Origin: an uncultured Lachnospiraceae bacterium
GTDB lineage: Bacteria > Bacillota > Clostridia > Lachnospirales > Lachnospiraceae
Length of the DNA: 64,000 nucleotides
Assembly: GCA_900546325.1 (NCBI GenBank)
Contig: URCR01000005.1
Location: forward strand, 28,995-92,994
Direction: 5' to 3'
Below the pieces are notes generated by a model that had not been told where the DNA came from, made no database searches, and saw only the letters and a list, made by a program, of their open reading frames with translations. Below are positions 8,220-15,855 of the stretch, one piece after another. The position numbers and the translations under genes are program-made. Within the stretch, counting starts at the first letter, position 1. The number at the start of each line of letters is the position of its first letter.

Positions 8220-10196
8220 ATGAAGATTACAGATTTATTGAAGAGATGTAGTATCGATCTTGATGGACAGGTGACTTCAAAAGAAGAGACAATCAACCAT
8301 ATGGTTTCACTGATGGTGAAGGCCGGAAATATCTCAGATGAAGAAATCTATAAATCCTGTGTGAAGAAGAGGGAAGAGGAAGGAACGACAGGAATCGGAG
8401 AAGGTATTGCCATTCCGCACGCGAAGACATCGGTAGTAAAGGAAGCGGGACTTGCGGCGATGGTAGTAAAGAACGGGGTGGACTATGATTCACTGGACGG
8501 ACTGCCTGTCAATCTGATTTTTCTGATCGCAGCTCCGGATACGAAGGACAATATTCATCTGGAAGTACTTGGAAGACTGTCCATGCTTCTCATGGATGAA
8601 GCTTTTCGGGAAAATCTGATCCGTGCAGAGTCGGTAGAACAGTTTCTTGCGTATGTAGACGAAGCGGAGAAAGAAAAGTTCGGAGAAGAAGATGCTTTGG
8701 AGGAAGCAAAAGCAGAAGAAAGTGCGAATGCAAAGGAGAAAGAGGAGCCGGGAAACGGACATTACCAGATTCTTGCGGTGACAGCCTGTCCTACCGGAAT
8801 CGCACATACTTATATGGCTGCAGAAAGTCTTGAGCGGACGGCAAAGGAACTTGGCTATACGATTAAGGTAGAGACGAATGGCTCCGGCGGAGATAAAAAT
8901 GTACTGACACCGGAGGAAATCGCAGCGTGTGACTGCATTATCGTGGCGGCAGACAAAGATGTCAGGATGGCGAGATTTGATGGAAAGCCGGTCATCGTGA
9001 CGAAGGTTGCAAATGGAATCCACAAGGCAAAAGAGCTGATCGAGGAGGCAGAAAGCGGAAATGTTTCTGTGTACCGCAGTGAACGGAAAGAAGAAGTGGA
9101 AGCATTTGGCGGGGAGAAAGAGTCGTTCGCGAGAAAGGTTTATAAGAACCTGATGAACGGAGTTTCCCATATGCTGCCGTTTGTAATCGGCGGAGGAATC
9201 CTGATCGCGCTGGCATTCTTGTTTGATGGCGCAAATGCAGGGACAGACATCTTCGGAACAGGAAACACGCTGTCCAGATTTTTAAAGACTGTCGGAGATA
9301 CCGCGTTTGGAATGATGTTCCCGATTCTTGCGGGATATATCGCAATGAGCATTGCAGACCGTCCGGCGCTGATGCCGGGTATTGTCGGCGGACTGCTCGC
9401 GAAGGCAGGAACCTCGGTATTTCTTCCGGAAGACCAGTGGATTTCCTCGGGATTTTTCGGGGCACTGATTGCAGGATTTGTGGCAGGGTATCTGATGCTG
9501 CTTCTGAAAAAGTTGTTTGAGCGGCTGCCGCATGCGCTGGAGGGGACAGAGCCGGTTCTGTTGTATCCGTTCTTTGGAATCCTTCTGATCGGAGCGATCA
9601 TGGTGTTTATCGTAAATCCTCCGGTTGGAGCATTTAATACATGGCTGAATGAGATGCTTGCGGGCATGGGAGAAGGAAGCCGGCTTCTGCTGGGAGCAGT
9701 GCTCGGAGGAATGATGGCAGTTGATTTTGGAGGACCGTTTAACAAGGCAGCATATGTATTTGGAACAGCATCCATTGCCAGCGGACAGTATGAGATCATG
9801 GCATCGGTTATGATCGGAGGAATGGTACCGCCGATTGCGATTGCACTGGCAACGACCTTTTTCAAAAATCGTTTTACGAAGAGTGAGCAGCAGACAACGA
9901 TCACAAACTATATTATGGGACTTTCCTTTATCACAGAGGGAGCAATTCCATTTGCGGCATCGGATCCGCTTCGGATCATTCCGCCGTGTGTGATAGGTTC
10001 CGCAGTTTCCGGGGCACTGTCCATGTTTTTTGAATGTGGATCAAGGGCGCCGCACGGAGGAATCTTCGTAGTGGGAATCATGGATCATGCGCCGATGTTT
10101 TTGGTTGCATTGGCAGCAGGAGCTGTAATCGCGATGGCAGGCATCGTGATTCTGAAAAAACCGCTTCCGCAAAATGGACAGAGCGGATCAAAATAG
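8220..10196 (+). CDS. fruA: Fructose PTS transporter, EIIABC
   Basis: Takes up fructose and phosphorylates it to fructose 1-phosphate. 658 aa in one chain. EIIA (about 1-145) has the phospho-His in IAIPHAKTS. EIIB (about 180-285) has the phospho-Cys in VTACPTGIAHTYMAAE. The membrane EIIC domain (about 300-650) has repeated Gly-rich hydrophobic spans, including FITEGAIPFAASDPLR and the APHGG loop typical of the fructose/mannitol family. An acidic Ala/Glu linker joins A and B. RBS GGAGGAAAG lies just upstream; it is 10 bases after fruK in the same operon. Confidence 0.95.
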   Translation: MKITDLLKRCSIDLDGQVTSKEETINHMVSLMVKAGNISDEEIYKSCVKKREEEGTTGIGEGIAIPHAKTSVVKEAGLAAMVVKNGVDYDSLDGLPVNLIFLIAAPDTKDNIHLEVLGRLSMLLMDEAFRENLIRAESVEQFLAYVDEAEKEKFGEEDALEEAKAEESANAKEKEEPGNGHYQILAVTACPTGIAHTYMAAESLERTAKELGYTIKVETNGSGGDKNVLTPEEIAACDCIIVAADKDVRMARFDGKPVIVTKVANGIHKAKELIEEAESGNVSVYRSERKEEVEAFGGEKESFARKVYKNLMNGVSHMLPFVIGGGILIALAFLFDGANAGTDIFGTGNTLSRFLKTVGDTAFGMMFPILAGYIAMSIADRPALMPGIVGGLLAKAGTSVFLPEDQWISSGFFGALIAGFVAGYLMLLLKKLFERLPHALEGTEPVLLYPFFGILLIGAIMVFIVNPPVGAFNTWLNEMLAGMGEGSRLLLGAVLGGMMAVDFGGPFNKAAYVFGTASIASGQYEIMASVMIGGMVPPIAIALATTFFKNRFTKSEQQTTITNYIMGLSFITEGAIPFAASDPLRIIPPCVIGSAVSGALSMFFECGSRAPHGGIFVVGIMDHAPMFLVALAAGAVIAMAGIVILKKPLPQNGQSGSK

Positions 10197-10223
10197 AAAT
10201 AAAAAAGAAAAGAGGAAAAGAAA

Positions 10224-10481
10224 ATGAAAGAATTTAAGTACACAATCACAGACAGTCAGGGAATCCATGCAAGACCGGCAGGTCTTCTTGTAAAAGAAGC
10301 ATCAAAGTTCACATCGGATATTAAAATCGAGAAAGCGGGAAAACCGGCAGATGCGAAGCGCATTTTTGGTGTGATGGGACTTGCGGCAAAGCAGGGAGAA
10401 GAAGTTGTGATCAAAGTAGAAGGTGCTGATGAAGCCGAGGCTGCAGCAGCAATGGAAATCTTTTTCAAAGAGAATTTATAA
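10224..10481 (+). CDS. ptsH: Phosphocarrier HPr lacking the regulatory Ser46
   Basis: General PTS phosphocarrier, passing phosphate from enzyme I to EIIA. 85 aa. The active site GIHARPAG is intact with His15, Arg17 and Pro18. The regulatory site normally read as KSIMGVMSL is KRIFGVMGL here: position 46 is Arg, so HPr kinase could not phosphorylate it. It is the last gene of the fructose operon, 27 bases after fruA with RBS GAGGAAAAG, which suggests an operon-dedicated HPr insensitive to catabolite control. A general HPr elsewhere in the genome is expected but not visible. Confidence 0.93.
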   Translation: MKEFKYTITDSQGIHARPAGLLVKEASKFTSDIKIEKAGKPADAKRIFGVMGLAAKQGEEVVIKVEGADEAEAAAAMEIFFKENL

Positions 10482-10507
10482 AAACATTTAGAAAAGATAA
10501 AGATTAC

Positions 10508-10545
10508 AGGAGCAGTTCGTGAAAAGGGATTGCTCCTTTTTCTAT
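10508..10545 (+). terminator. Terminator of the fructose operon
   Basis: Stem AGGAGCA (10508-10514) pairs with TGCTCCT (10531-10537), then TTTTCTATTTTC. A 16-nt loop. It lies 27 bases after the HPr stop. Confidence 0.8.
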
Positions 10546-10658
10546 TTTCATGTAATCTATAATATAGAAGAAAACGACAGAGATGTGCGCGAAAACCAGT
10601 TGGAAAAATTTTTTGCGTCATCAGATCGTAAAATAGAAAAACATAGGAGGAAAAACAG

Positions 10659-11294
10659 ATGATGGATTCAAAAGAAGCAAAGCAGAGAATGGGGGAGGGG
10701 AGACTGTATCTTCCGGGAGATGAGGAGATCATGGCGGAGCAGATGATCTGTCTGGAGAGATTATACGATTACAATGAGACAAGACCGCTGGAAGGGGAAA
10801 AGCGGGCACTGCTTTTAAAGGAAATGTTTGCGGAAATCGGAGAGGGATGTTATATTGAGCCGCCGCTTCGGGCAAACTTTGGAGGAAAACATGTTCATTT
10901 TGGGAAAAATGTCTATGCAAACTTTAATCTGACACTGGTAGATGACGGGGAAATCTTCGTGGGAGACAGTGTGATGTTCGGACCGAATGTGACTGTGGCG
11001 ACTGCAGGACATCCGATTGAACCTGAGATGCGAAGGGGAACGCTTCAGTACAACATTCCGGTTCATATCGGAAGCAATGTATGGATCGGTGCAGGGTGCG
11101 TGATCCTTCCGGGGGTGACGATCGGGGATAATACCGTGATCGGAGCGGGAAGTATTGTGACAAAGGACATTCCGGCGAATGTAGTGGCAGTTGGAAATCC
11201 GTGCCGTGTCTTAAGGGAAATCAGTGAACACGACAGAGAGTTTTATTTCCGTGACAGAAGAGTGGATCTGACAAAAAGTGATTATCAGGAGTGA
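10659..11294 (+). CDS. Sugar O-acetyltransferase (maltose/galactoside type)
   Basis: Acetyl-CoA-dependent acetylation of a sugar hydroxyl, cytosolic trimer in known relatives. 211 aa. The N-terminal Mac domain is seen in the first 60 residues. A left-handed beta-helix of hexapeptide repeats follows, with the conserved FGPNVTVATAGHP (catalytic His region), IGSNVWIGAGCVILPGVTIG and VIGAGSIVTKDIPANVVAVG. RBS AGGAGG; either of two adjacent ATGs may start it. It is monocistronic. Maa and LacA cannot be told apart from the sequence. Confidence 0.9.
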   Translation: MMDSKEAKQRMGEGRLYLPGDEEIMAEQMICLERLYDYNETRPLEGEKRALLLKEMFAEIGEGCYIEPPLRANFGGKHVHFGKNVYANFNLTLVDDGEIFVGDSVMFGPNVTVATAGHPIEPEMRRGTLQYNIPVHIGSNVWIGAGCVILPGVTIGDNTVIGAGSIVTKDIPANVVAVGNPCRVLREISEHDREFYFRDRRVDLTKSDYQE

Positions 11295-11326
11295 TCTGCA
11301 GGAGTAATCTACCGGAGTGATTTTTA
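11288..11326. repeat. Three tandem 13-bp repeats over a stop codon
   Basis: GGAGTGATCTGCA, GGAGTAATCTACC and GGAGTGATTTTTA follow one another with exact 13-bp spacing. The first copy contains the acetyltransferase stop codon (TGA at 11292-11294). Probably a local slippage expansion; no binding protein is implied. Confidence 0.65.
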
Positions 11327-11338
11327 AGAAAAAGTTCA

Positions 11339-11367
11339 TTGTAAAAAAATCTGATTTTTTATATAAT
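11339..11367 (+). promoter_or_regulatory. Promoter of the xpaC-telA operon
   Basis: TTGTAA (11339-11344), 17-bp spacer, TATAAT (11362-11367). The start codon of the first gene is 54 bases downstream. Confidence 0.7.
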
Positions 11368-11420
11368 AGAAAGAAATCAGGATTGCGGAAGCGCAAAAAG
11401 AGAAAGGCTGCGATAGAGTT

Positions 11421-12665
11421 ATGGATAACAGAGATTTTTCAAATATAGGAGAGCAGGTCAGCAAGATGGTCGATGATGCAATGCGGTCGATGAATTTCAG
11501 CAAGCTGAATCAGGATATCGGAAGGACGGTGAATCAGGCACTGGATGAAGCCAGACGGCAATTTGGCGGATACAGAGATACTGATTTTCTTCCACATGTA
11601 GATCCGCACAGCAAATATGACCGTGGAAGCCAGTCAGAGCGACGGGAACGACAGCAGAATACGGGCAGCCAGAGTCAGCCGGCAAAGGTGTCTGAGCTGA
11701 AGGTTCAGCCGGTCGGGAAGGTTTCGGGGATCCTGATGATCGTGTTTGGATCGATAGGACTCGGGCTTGCCGGAGTGATGGAGTTGATTTTGCTGATTTC
11801 GTCTCTGTTTACCGGACGGCTGCATCTGCTGGGAGTTTCGCTGATTGTTCAGCTTCCGGTTTTCATTTTGTCACTGGCACTCCTATGGAAGGGACTTTCC
11901 AACAGAAAAGGATATAGAAAAATACTCCGCTGTGTAGAAATATTAAATGGACGAGTTTTCTGCCAGATTGAGGAACTGGCAGCAAAGATGAATGTCTCGG
12001 AGAAAGAGATGCTGCGGGAGTTAAAGAAGATGATCCGGCGTGGAGCATTCCCACAGGGACATATTGATGAACAGGGAACCTGCCTGATGCTGGATGACAA
12101 GTCTTATCAGCAGTATTTGCAGGCACAGCGGTCATGGAAGCAGCGAGAGGAAGAACAGAAGGAAGCGAAGCAGAGACAGGCCGGACAGAAGAAAGAGCAG
12201 ACGCGGGAAGAGAAAAGAGAAACTCAGGAGATTTCTCCGGAGATTCAGGCGATGGTGCAGGAAGGCGGCCGTTATATTACGTCGCTTCGGGAGGCAAATG
12301 ATGCGATTCCGGGCGAGGTGATCTCGGCAAAGTTGGATAAACTCGAAGTGATCATCAGCAAGATTTTTGAGTCAGTGATCCGACATCCGGAGCAGGCGGG
12401 AGAGATGAAAAAGTTTATGGAATATTATCTGCCTACGACACTGAAGCTTGTCAATACTTATCGGGAGTTTGACGGACTTCCGGTCAAAGGAGAAAATGTG
12501 ACAACCGCAATGACAGAGATTGAACGCACACTGGATACGATCATTGTTGCATTTGAGAAGCTTCTCGATGACTTATTCCAGGATACGGCATTTGACGTGT
12601 CGGCAGATATCTCTGTTCTGGAAGCAATGTTTGCAAGGGAAGGCTACAAAGAGAGTGATTTTTAG
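11421..12665 (+). CDS. XpaC-like protein (5-bromo-4-chloroindolyl phosphate hydrolysis family)
   Basis: 414 aa. The N-terminal ~95 residues are charged and probably flexible. Two hydrophobic segments follow (ISGILMIVFGSIGLGLAG-like, then LLGVSLIVQLPVFILSLALL), then a winged-helix-like segment around FCQIEELAAKMNVSEKEML, a Gln/Lys/Glu coiled coil (~235-275) and a C-terminal helical domain matching XpaC. The family name comes from a Bacillus phenotype and says little about mechanism. It is paired with a TelA gene 42 bases downstream, as xpaC and telA usually are. A role in envelope or toxic-anion stress is family inference. Confidence 0.8.
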   Translation: MDNRDFSNIGEQVSKMVDDAMRSMNFSKLNQDIGRTVNQALDEARRQFGGYRDTDFLPHVDPHSKYDRGSQSERRERQQNTGSQSQPAKVSELKVQPVGKVSGILMIVFGSIGLGLAGVMELILLISSLFTGRLHLLGVSLIVQLPVFILSLALLWKGLSNRKGYRKILRCVEILNGRVFCQIEELAAKMNVSEKEMLRELKKMIRRGAFPQGHIDEQGTCLMLDDKSYQQYLQAQRSWKQREEEQKEAKQRQAGQKKEQTREEKRETQEISPEIQAMVQEGGRYITSLREANDAIPGEVISAKLDKLEVIISKIFESVIRHPEQAGEMKKFMEYYLPTTLKLVNTYREFDGLPVKGENVTTAMTEIERTLDTIIVAFEKLLDDLFQDTAFDVSADISVLEAMFAREGYKESDF

Positions 12666-12707
12666 AAAACTGTCAGTCAATGGCAGGTGAGGAAAGGAAG
12701 AATCGGA

Positions 12708-13847
12708 ATGGCACAGGATTTAGATGAGATGATACAGAAGACACCGACACTCACACTGGATCCGTTCGCGGATGAGAGGACAGCGGTGACAGAAAAGGAG
12801 CCGGAACCACTTGTGAAAGAAGAGGAAGTGAATCTCTCGCCGGAAGAGCGGCGTATGGTGGAGGAATTTGCGGCAAAGATTGATCTGCACAGTTCTAATA
12901 TGATTTTACAGTACGGTGCGGGTGCACAGAAGAAGATGGCGGATTTTTCAGAGACGGCACTGGAGAATGTCCGCACAAAAGACCTCGGGGAAGTCGGGGA
13001 AATGCTGACAAGTGTTGTATCGGAGCTGAGGACACTCGAGGAAGAAGAGGAAGACAAAGGATTTTTCGGATTTTTTAAGAAAAGCGGGAATAAGCTGGCA
13101 AATATGAAAGCGAAGTATGAGAAGGCAGAAGTGAATGTCGAACGGATCTGCGATGCGCTTGAGAGCCATCAGATCCAACTGTTAAAGGATATTGCGATGC
13201 TTGACAAAATGTATGAGCTGAATGTTACTTATTTCAAAGAACTGTCCATGTACATTGCAGCAGGAAAACGCAAGCTGGAGGAAGTGCGTGCCACAGAGAT
13301 GGCGCAGCTTGAGGCAAAGGCGAAGACAAGCGGGCTGCCGGAGGATGCGCAGGCTGTGAACGATCTGTCTTCGCTCTGCAACCGGTTTGAGAAGAAGATT
13401 TACGATTTGGAACTGACAAGGGCGGTTTCGCTTCAGATGGCGCCACAGATCCGCCTTGTACAAAGCAATGACACACTGATGTCGGAAAAGATCCAGTCGA
13501 CGATCGTCAACACGATTCCACTTTGGAAGAGCCAGATGGTGCTGGCGATCGGTGTGGAAAATTCTGCGAAGGCCGCGAAAGCACAGCGGGAAGTGACAGA
13601 CATGACAAACGCCCTGCTCCGCAAAAATGCAGAGACCTTAAAGATGGCGACGATAGAGACTGCAAAAGAGACAGAGCGCGGGATTGTCGATATGGAAACG
13701 CTGAAGGCGACGAATGAGTCCTTGATCGCTACACTGGATGAAGTGATGAAGATTCAGACCGAAGGAAAGGAAAAACGGCGTGCGGCAGAGGTGGAATTAA
13801 ACCGGATGGAAGGCGAATTAAAGCAGAAGCTTTTGGAGATCCGCTAG
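12708..13847 (+). CDS. telA: Toxic anion resistance protein, TelA family
   Basis: 379 aa, soluble and largely alpha-helical, the normal TelA size. Family features include the start MAQDLDEMIQKTPTLTLDPF, the central FFGFFKKSGNKLANMKAKYEK, and the C-terminal helical block LWKSQMVLAIGVENSAKAAK. I chose ATG 12708 because GGAAAGGAAG precedes it by 7 bases; a GTG at 12687 is possible but has no RBS. Linked to tellurite and envelope-antibiotic tolerance in other Firmicutes; the biochemical role is unknown. It forms an operon with the xpaC-like gene. Confidence 0.9.
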   Translation: MAQDLDEMIQKTPTLTLDPFADERTAVTEKEPEPLVKEEEVNLSPEERRMVEEFAAKIDLHSSNMILQYGAGAQKKMADFSETALENVRTKDLGEVGEMLTSVVSELRTLEEEEEDKGFFGFFKKSGNKLANMKAKYEKAEVNVERICDALESHQIQLLKDIAMLDKMYELNVTYFKELSMYIAAGKRKLEEVRATEMAQLEAKAKTSGLPEDAQAVNDLSSLCNRFEKKIYDLELTRAVSLQMAPQIRLVQSNDTLMSEKIQSTIVNTIPLWKSQMVLAIGVENSAKAAKAQREVTDMTNALLRKNAETLKMATIETAKETERGIVDMETLKATNESLIATLDEVMKIQTEGKEKRRAAEVELNRMEGELKQKLLEIR

Positions 13848-13890
13848 TACAGTAAAAAGATAAAAGAATCGTTTGGAAAATGCAGGAGAG

Positions 13891-13930
13891 GCTGCGGAAG
13901 TGAGAAAATGCTTCCGCAGCTTCTTTCTAT
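13891..13930 (+). terminator. Terminator after telA
   Basis: Perfect 10-bp stem GCTGCGGAAG / CTTCCGCAGC with a 10-nt loop, followed by TTCTTTCTAT. Confidence 0.85.
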
Positions 13931-13967
13931 TCTATAGGAAAATCATCTTTTTCAGTGTCTTTTTCCA

Positions 13968-14065
13968 TTGACAATAGGAAGAAATGTGTTTATCATAAAA
14001 TTAATTGTTGTATATACAACTAATGCAAACGAAAATGTTGCAGATGTAATTGTTGCGTATACATG
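13968..14065 (+). promoter_or_regulatory. Promoter and MarR-type operator of the ABC exporter operon
   Basis: Promoter TTGACA (13968-13973), 17-bp spacer, TATCAT (13991-13996). Just downstream lies a perfect 14-bp palindrome GTTGTATATACAAC (14007-14020), with a second imperfect copy GTTGCGTATACATG (14052-14065) 45 bp further on. Such palindromes at the start site are typical MarR operators. The operon's last regulatory gene (17730) encodes a MarR protein, so autorepression is likely. Confidence 0.78.
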
Positions 14066-14127
14066 ACTACATGTGCCGAATGGGAAAATCACAGAAGAAT
14101 CAGGCAAAAAGGAAGGGATTTGATGGA

Positions 14128-15855
14128 ATGTTAAAACGATTTTATGTGTACATGGAAAAATATAAAACATACGCAGTGCTGAGCTGCCTTTGTGTAGCGT
14201 TTGAAACACTCTTTGAGCTGATCATCCCGATGATCATGGCGGACATCATTGATGTCGGCGTGGCAAACGGAGATCAGGCGTATATCATGGAAAAGGGAAT
14301 GCAGATGGTGATCTGTGCCGGAATTTCGCTGCTTCTCGGAATCGGGTATGCCAGGTTTGCGGCTCTCTGCGGGCAGGGTCTTGGAGCAGAACTCAGGAAG
14401 GCGGAATACCGCAAGATACAGGAATTTTCTTTTGCAAATACAGATAAGTTTTCGACCTCTTCACTTGTAACGAGGCTGACCAGTGATGTGACACTGATCC
14501 AGAACTCGGTTTCCAACGGAATCCGTCCGCTGATTCGGGCTCCGTTAATGATGGTGACCGGAATGGTGCTGTCTTTCGTGCTGAATGCGAAGCTGGCACT
14601 GGTGTTTTTTGTTGCGGCTCCGACGCTTGGGATCTGTCTGTGGCTTGTAATCCGGAAAGTCAGGCCGCTCTATACGAGAATGCAGTCAGCGATCGACCTT
14701 GTGAACCGGATGATCCAGGAGAACCTGACAGCGATCCGTGTCGTCAAGGCATATGTCCGGGAAGACTATGAAAAAGCCAAATTTGCACAGGTCAATCAGG
14801 AACTGAAAAATGTTTCCGAGAAATCTTTCCGCACGGCAGTGTTAAATATGCCTGCGATGCAGCTTGTCATGTATACAACGATCGTATGCATTTTATGGTT
14901 TGGCGGGAAACTGATCTTCGCCGGAGAAATGCAGGTAGGCGAGCTGACAGGTTTTTTAAGCTATGTCCTTCAGATTTTAAATTCTCTGATGATGATCTCC
15001 AATGTCTTCCTGATGCTGACAAGAGCGATGGCTTCCGGAAAACGGATTCTGGATGTACTCGATGAAGAGATTGATCTGACAGAGGAGCCGGATGCAGCGG
15101 GAGAGATCAAAGCGGGAGAGATTGAATTTCGAAATGTTTCTTTCAAATATAAAAAAGAAGGAAAGAAAAATGTGCTTTCGGATGTGTCCTTCCATATTAG
15201 ACCGGGGCAGACAGTCGGGATCATCGGAGGAACCGGTTCTGCAAAGTCTACGCTTGTGCAGCTGATTCCGAGACTTTACGATGTGACGGAAGGAGAGATT
15301 CTCATCGATCACATACCGGTCAGAAAATATCCGCTCAATCATCTGCGGGAGGCAATCGCGATGGTGCTTCAGAAGAACACGTTATTTACCGGAACGATCG
15401 CAGATAACCTGCGGTGGGGAAAAGAGGATGCAAGTGAGGAAGAATTGATGGAGGCATGCAGGATGGCATGTGCCGATGAATTCCTTTTGCGGATGAAGGA
15501 CGGACTTTCGTCAAAAGTGGAACAGGGAGGTGTGAACCTGTCCGGAGGGCAGAAGCAGCGTCTGTGTATTGCCAGGGCATTGCTGAAGCGGCCGAAAATT
15601 CTGATCCTGGATGATTCGACAAGTGCGGTGGACACAGCGACAGAGGCAAAGATCCGGGAGGCATTACAGAGCAGCTTTGCCGATACGACGAAGATCATTA
15701 TTGCACAGCGCATCACTTCTGTTATGCATGCAGATCAAATCCTGATTATGGAAGATGGCAGGCTCAATGACTGCGGAACACATGGGGAGCTGTTGCAGCG
15801 AAATGAGATCTATCAGGAAATTTATTACTCTCAGCAGGAAGGATGTGGACTGTAA
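14128..15855 (+). CDS. ABC transporter, fused permease/ATPase (exporter half 1)
   Basis: Half of a probable heterodimeric ABC exporter, multidrug-like. From ATG 14128 (RBS GGAAGGGA) it is 575 aa: an N-terminal type IV exporter membrane domain with six spans (~10-300), then the nucleotide-binding domain. Walker A here reads GGTGSAKST with Ala where Gly is usual; the signature is LSGGQKQR. Walker B reads ILILDDSTSAVD, with Asp in place of the catalytic Glu, and the H-loop His is replaced by Gln (IIAQRITS). This is therefore the degenerate site of an asymmetric pair with 15855-17705. Upstream in-frame starts exist but lack an RBS. Confidence 0.92.
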   Translation: MLKRFYVYMEKYKTYAVLSCLCVAFETLFELIIPMIMADIIDVGVANGDQAYIMEKGMQMVICAGISLLLGIGYARFAALCGQGLGAELRKAEYRKIQEFSFANTDKFSTSSLVTRLTSDVTLIQNSVSNGIRPLIRAPLMMVTGMVLSFVLNAKLALVFFVAAPTLGICLWLVIRKVRPLYTRMQSAIDLVNRMIQENLTAIRVVKAYVREDYEKAKFAQVNQELKNVSEKSFRTAVLNMPAMQLVMYTTIVCILWFGGKLIFAGEMQVGELTGFLSYVLQILNSLMMISNVFLMLTRAMASGKRILDVLDEEIDLTEEPDAAGEIKAGEIEFRNVSFKYKKEGKKNVLSDVSFHIRPGQTVGIIGGTGSAKSTLVQLIPRLYDVTEGEILIDHIPVRKYPLNHLREAIAMVLQKNTLFTGTIADNLRWGKEDASEEELMEACRMACADEFLLRMKDGLSSKVEQGGVNLSGGQKQRLCIARALLKRPKILILDDSTSAVDTATEAKIREALQSSFADTTKIIIAQRITSVMHADQILIMEDGRLNDCGTHGELLQRNEIYQEIYYSQQEGCGL

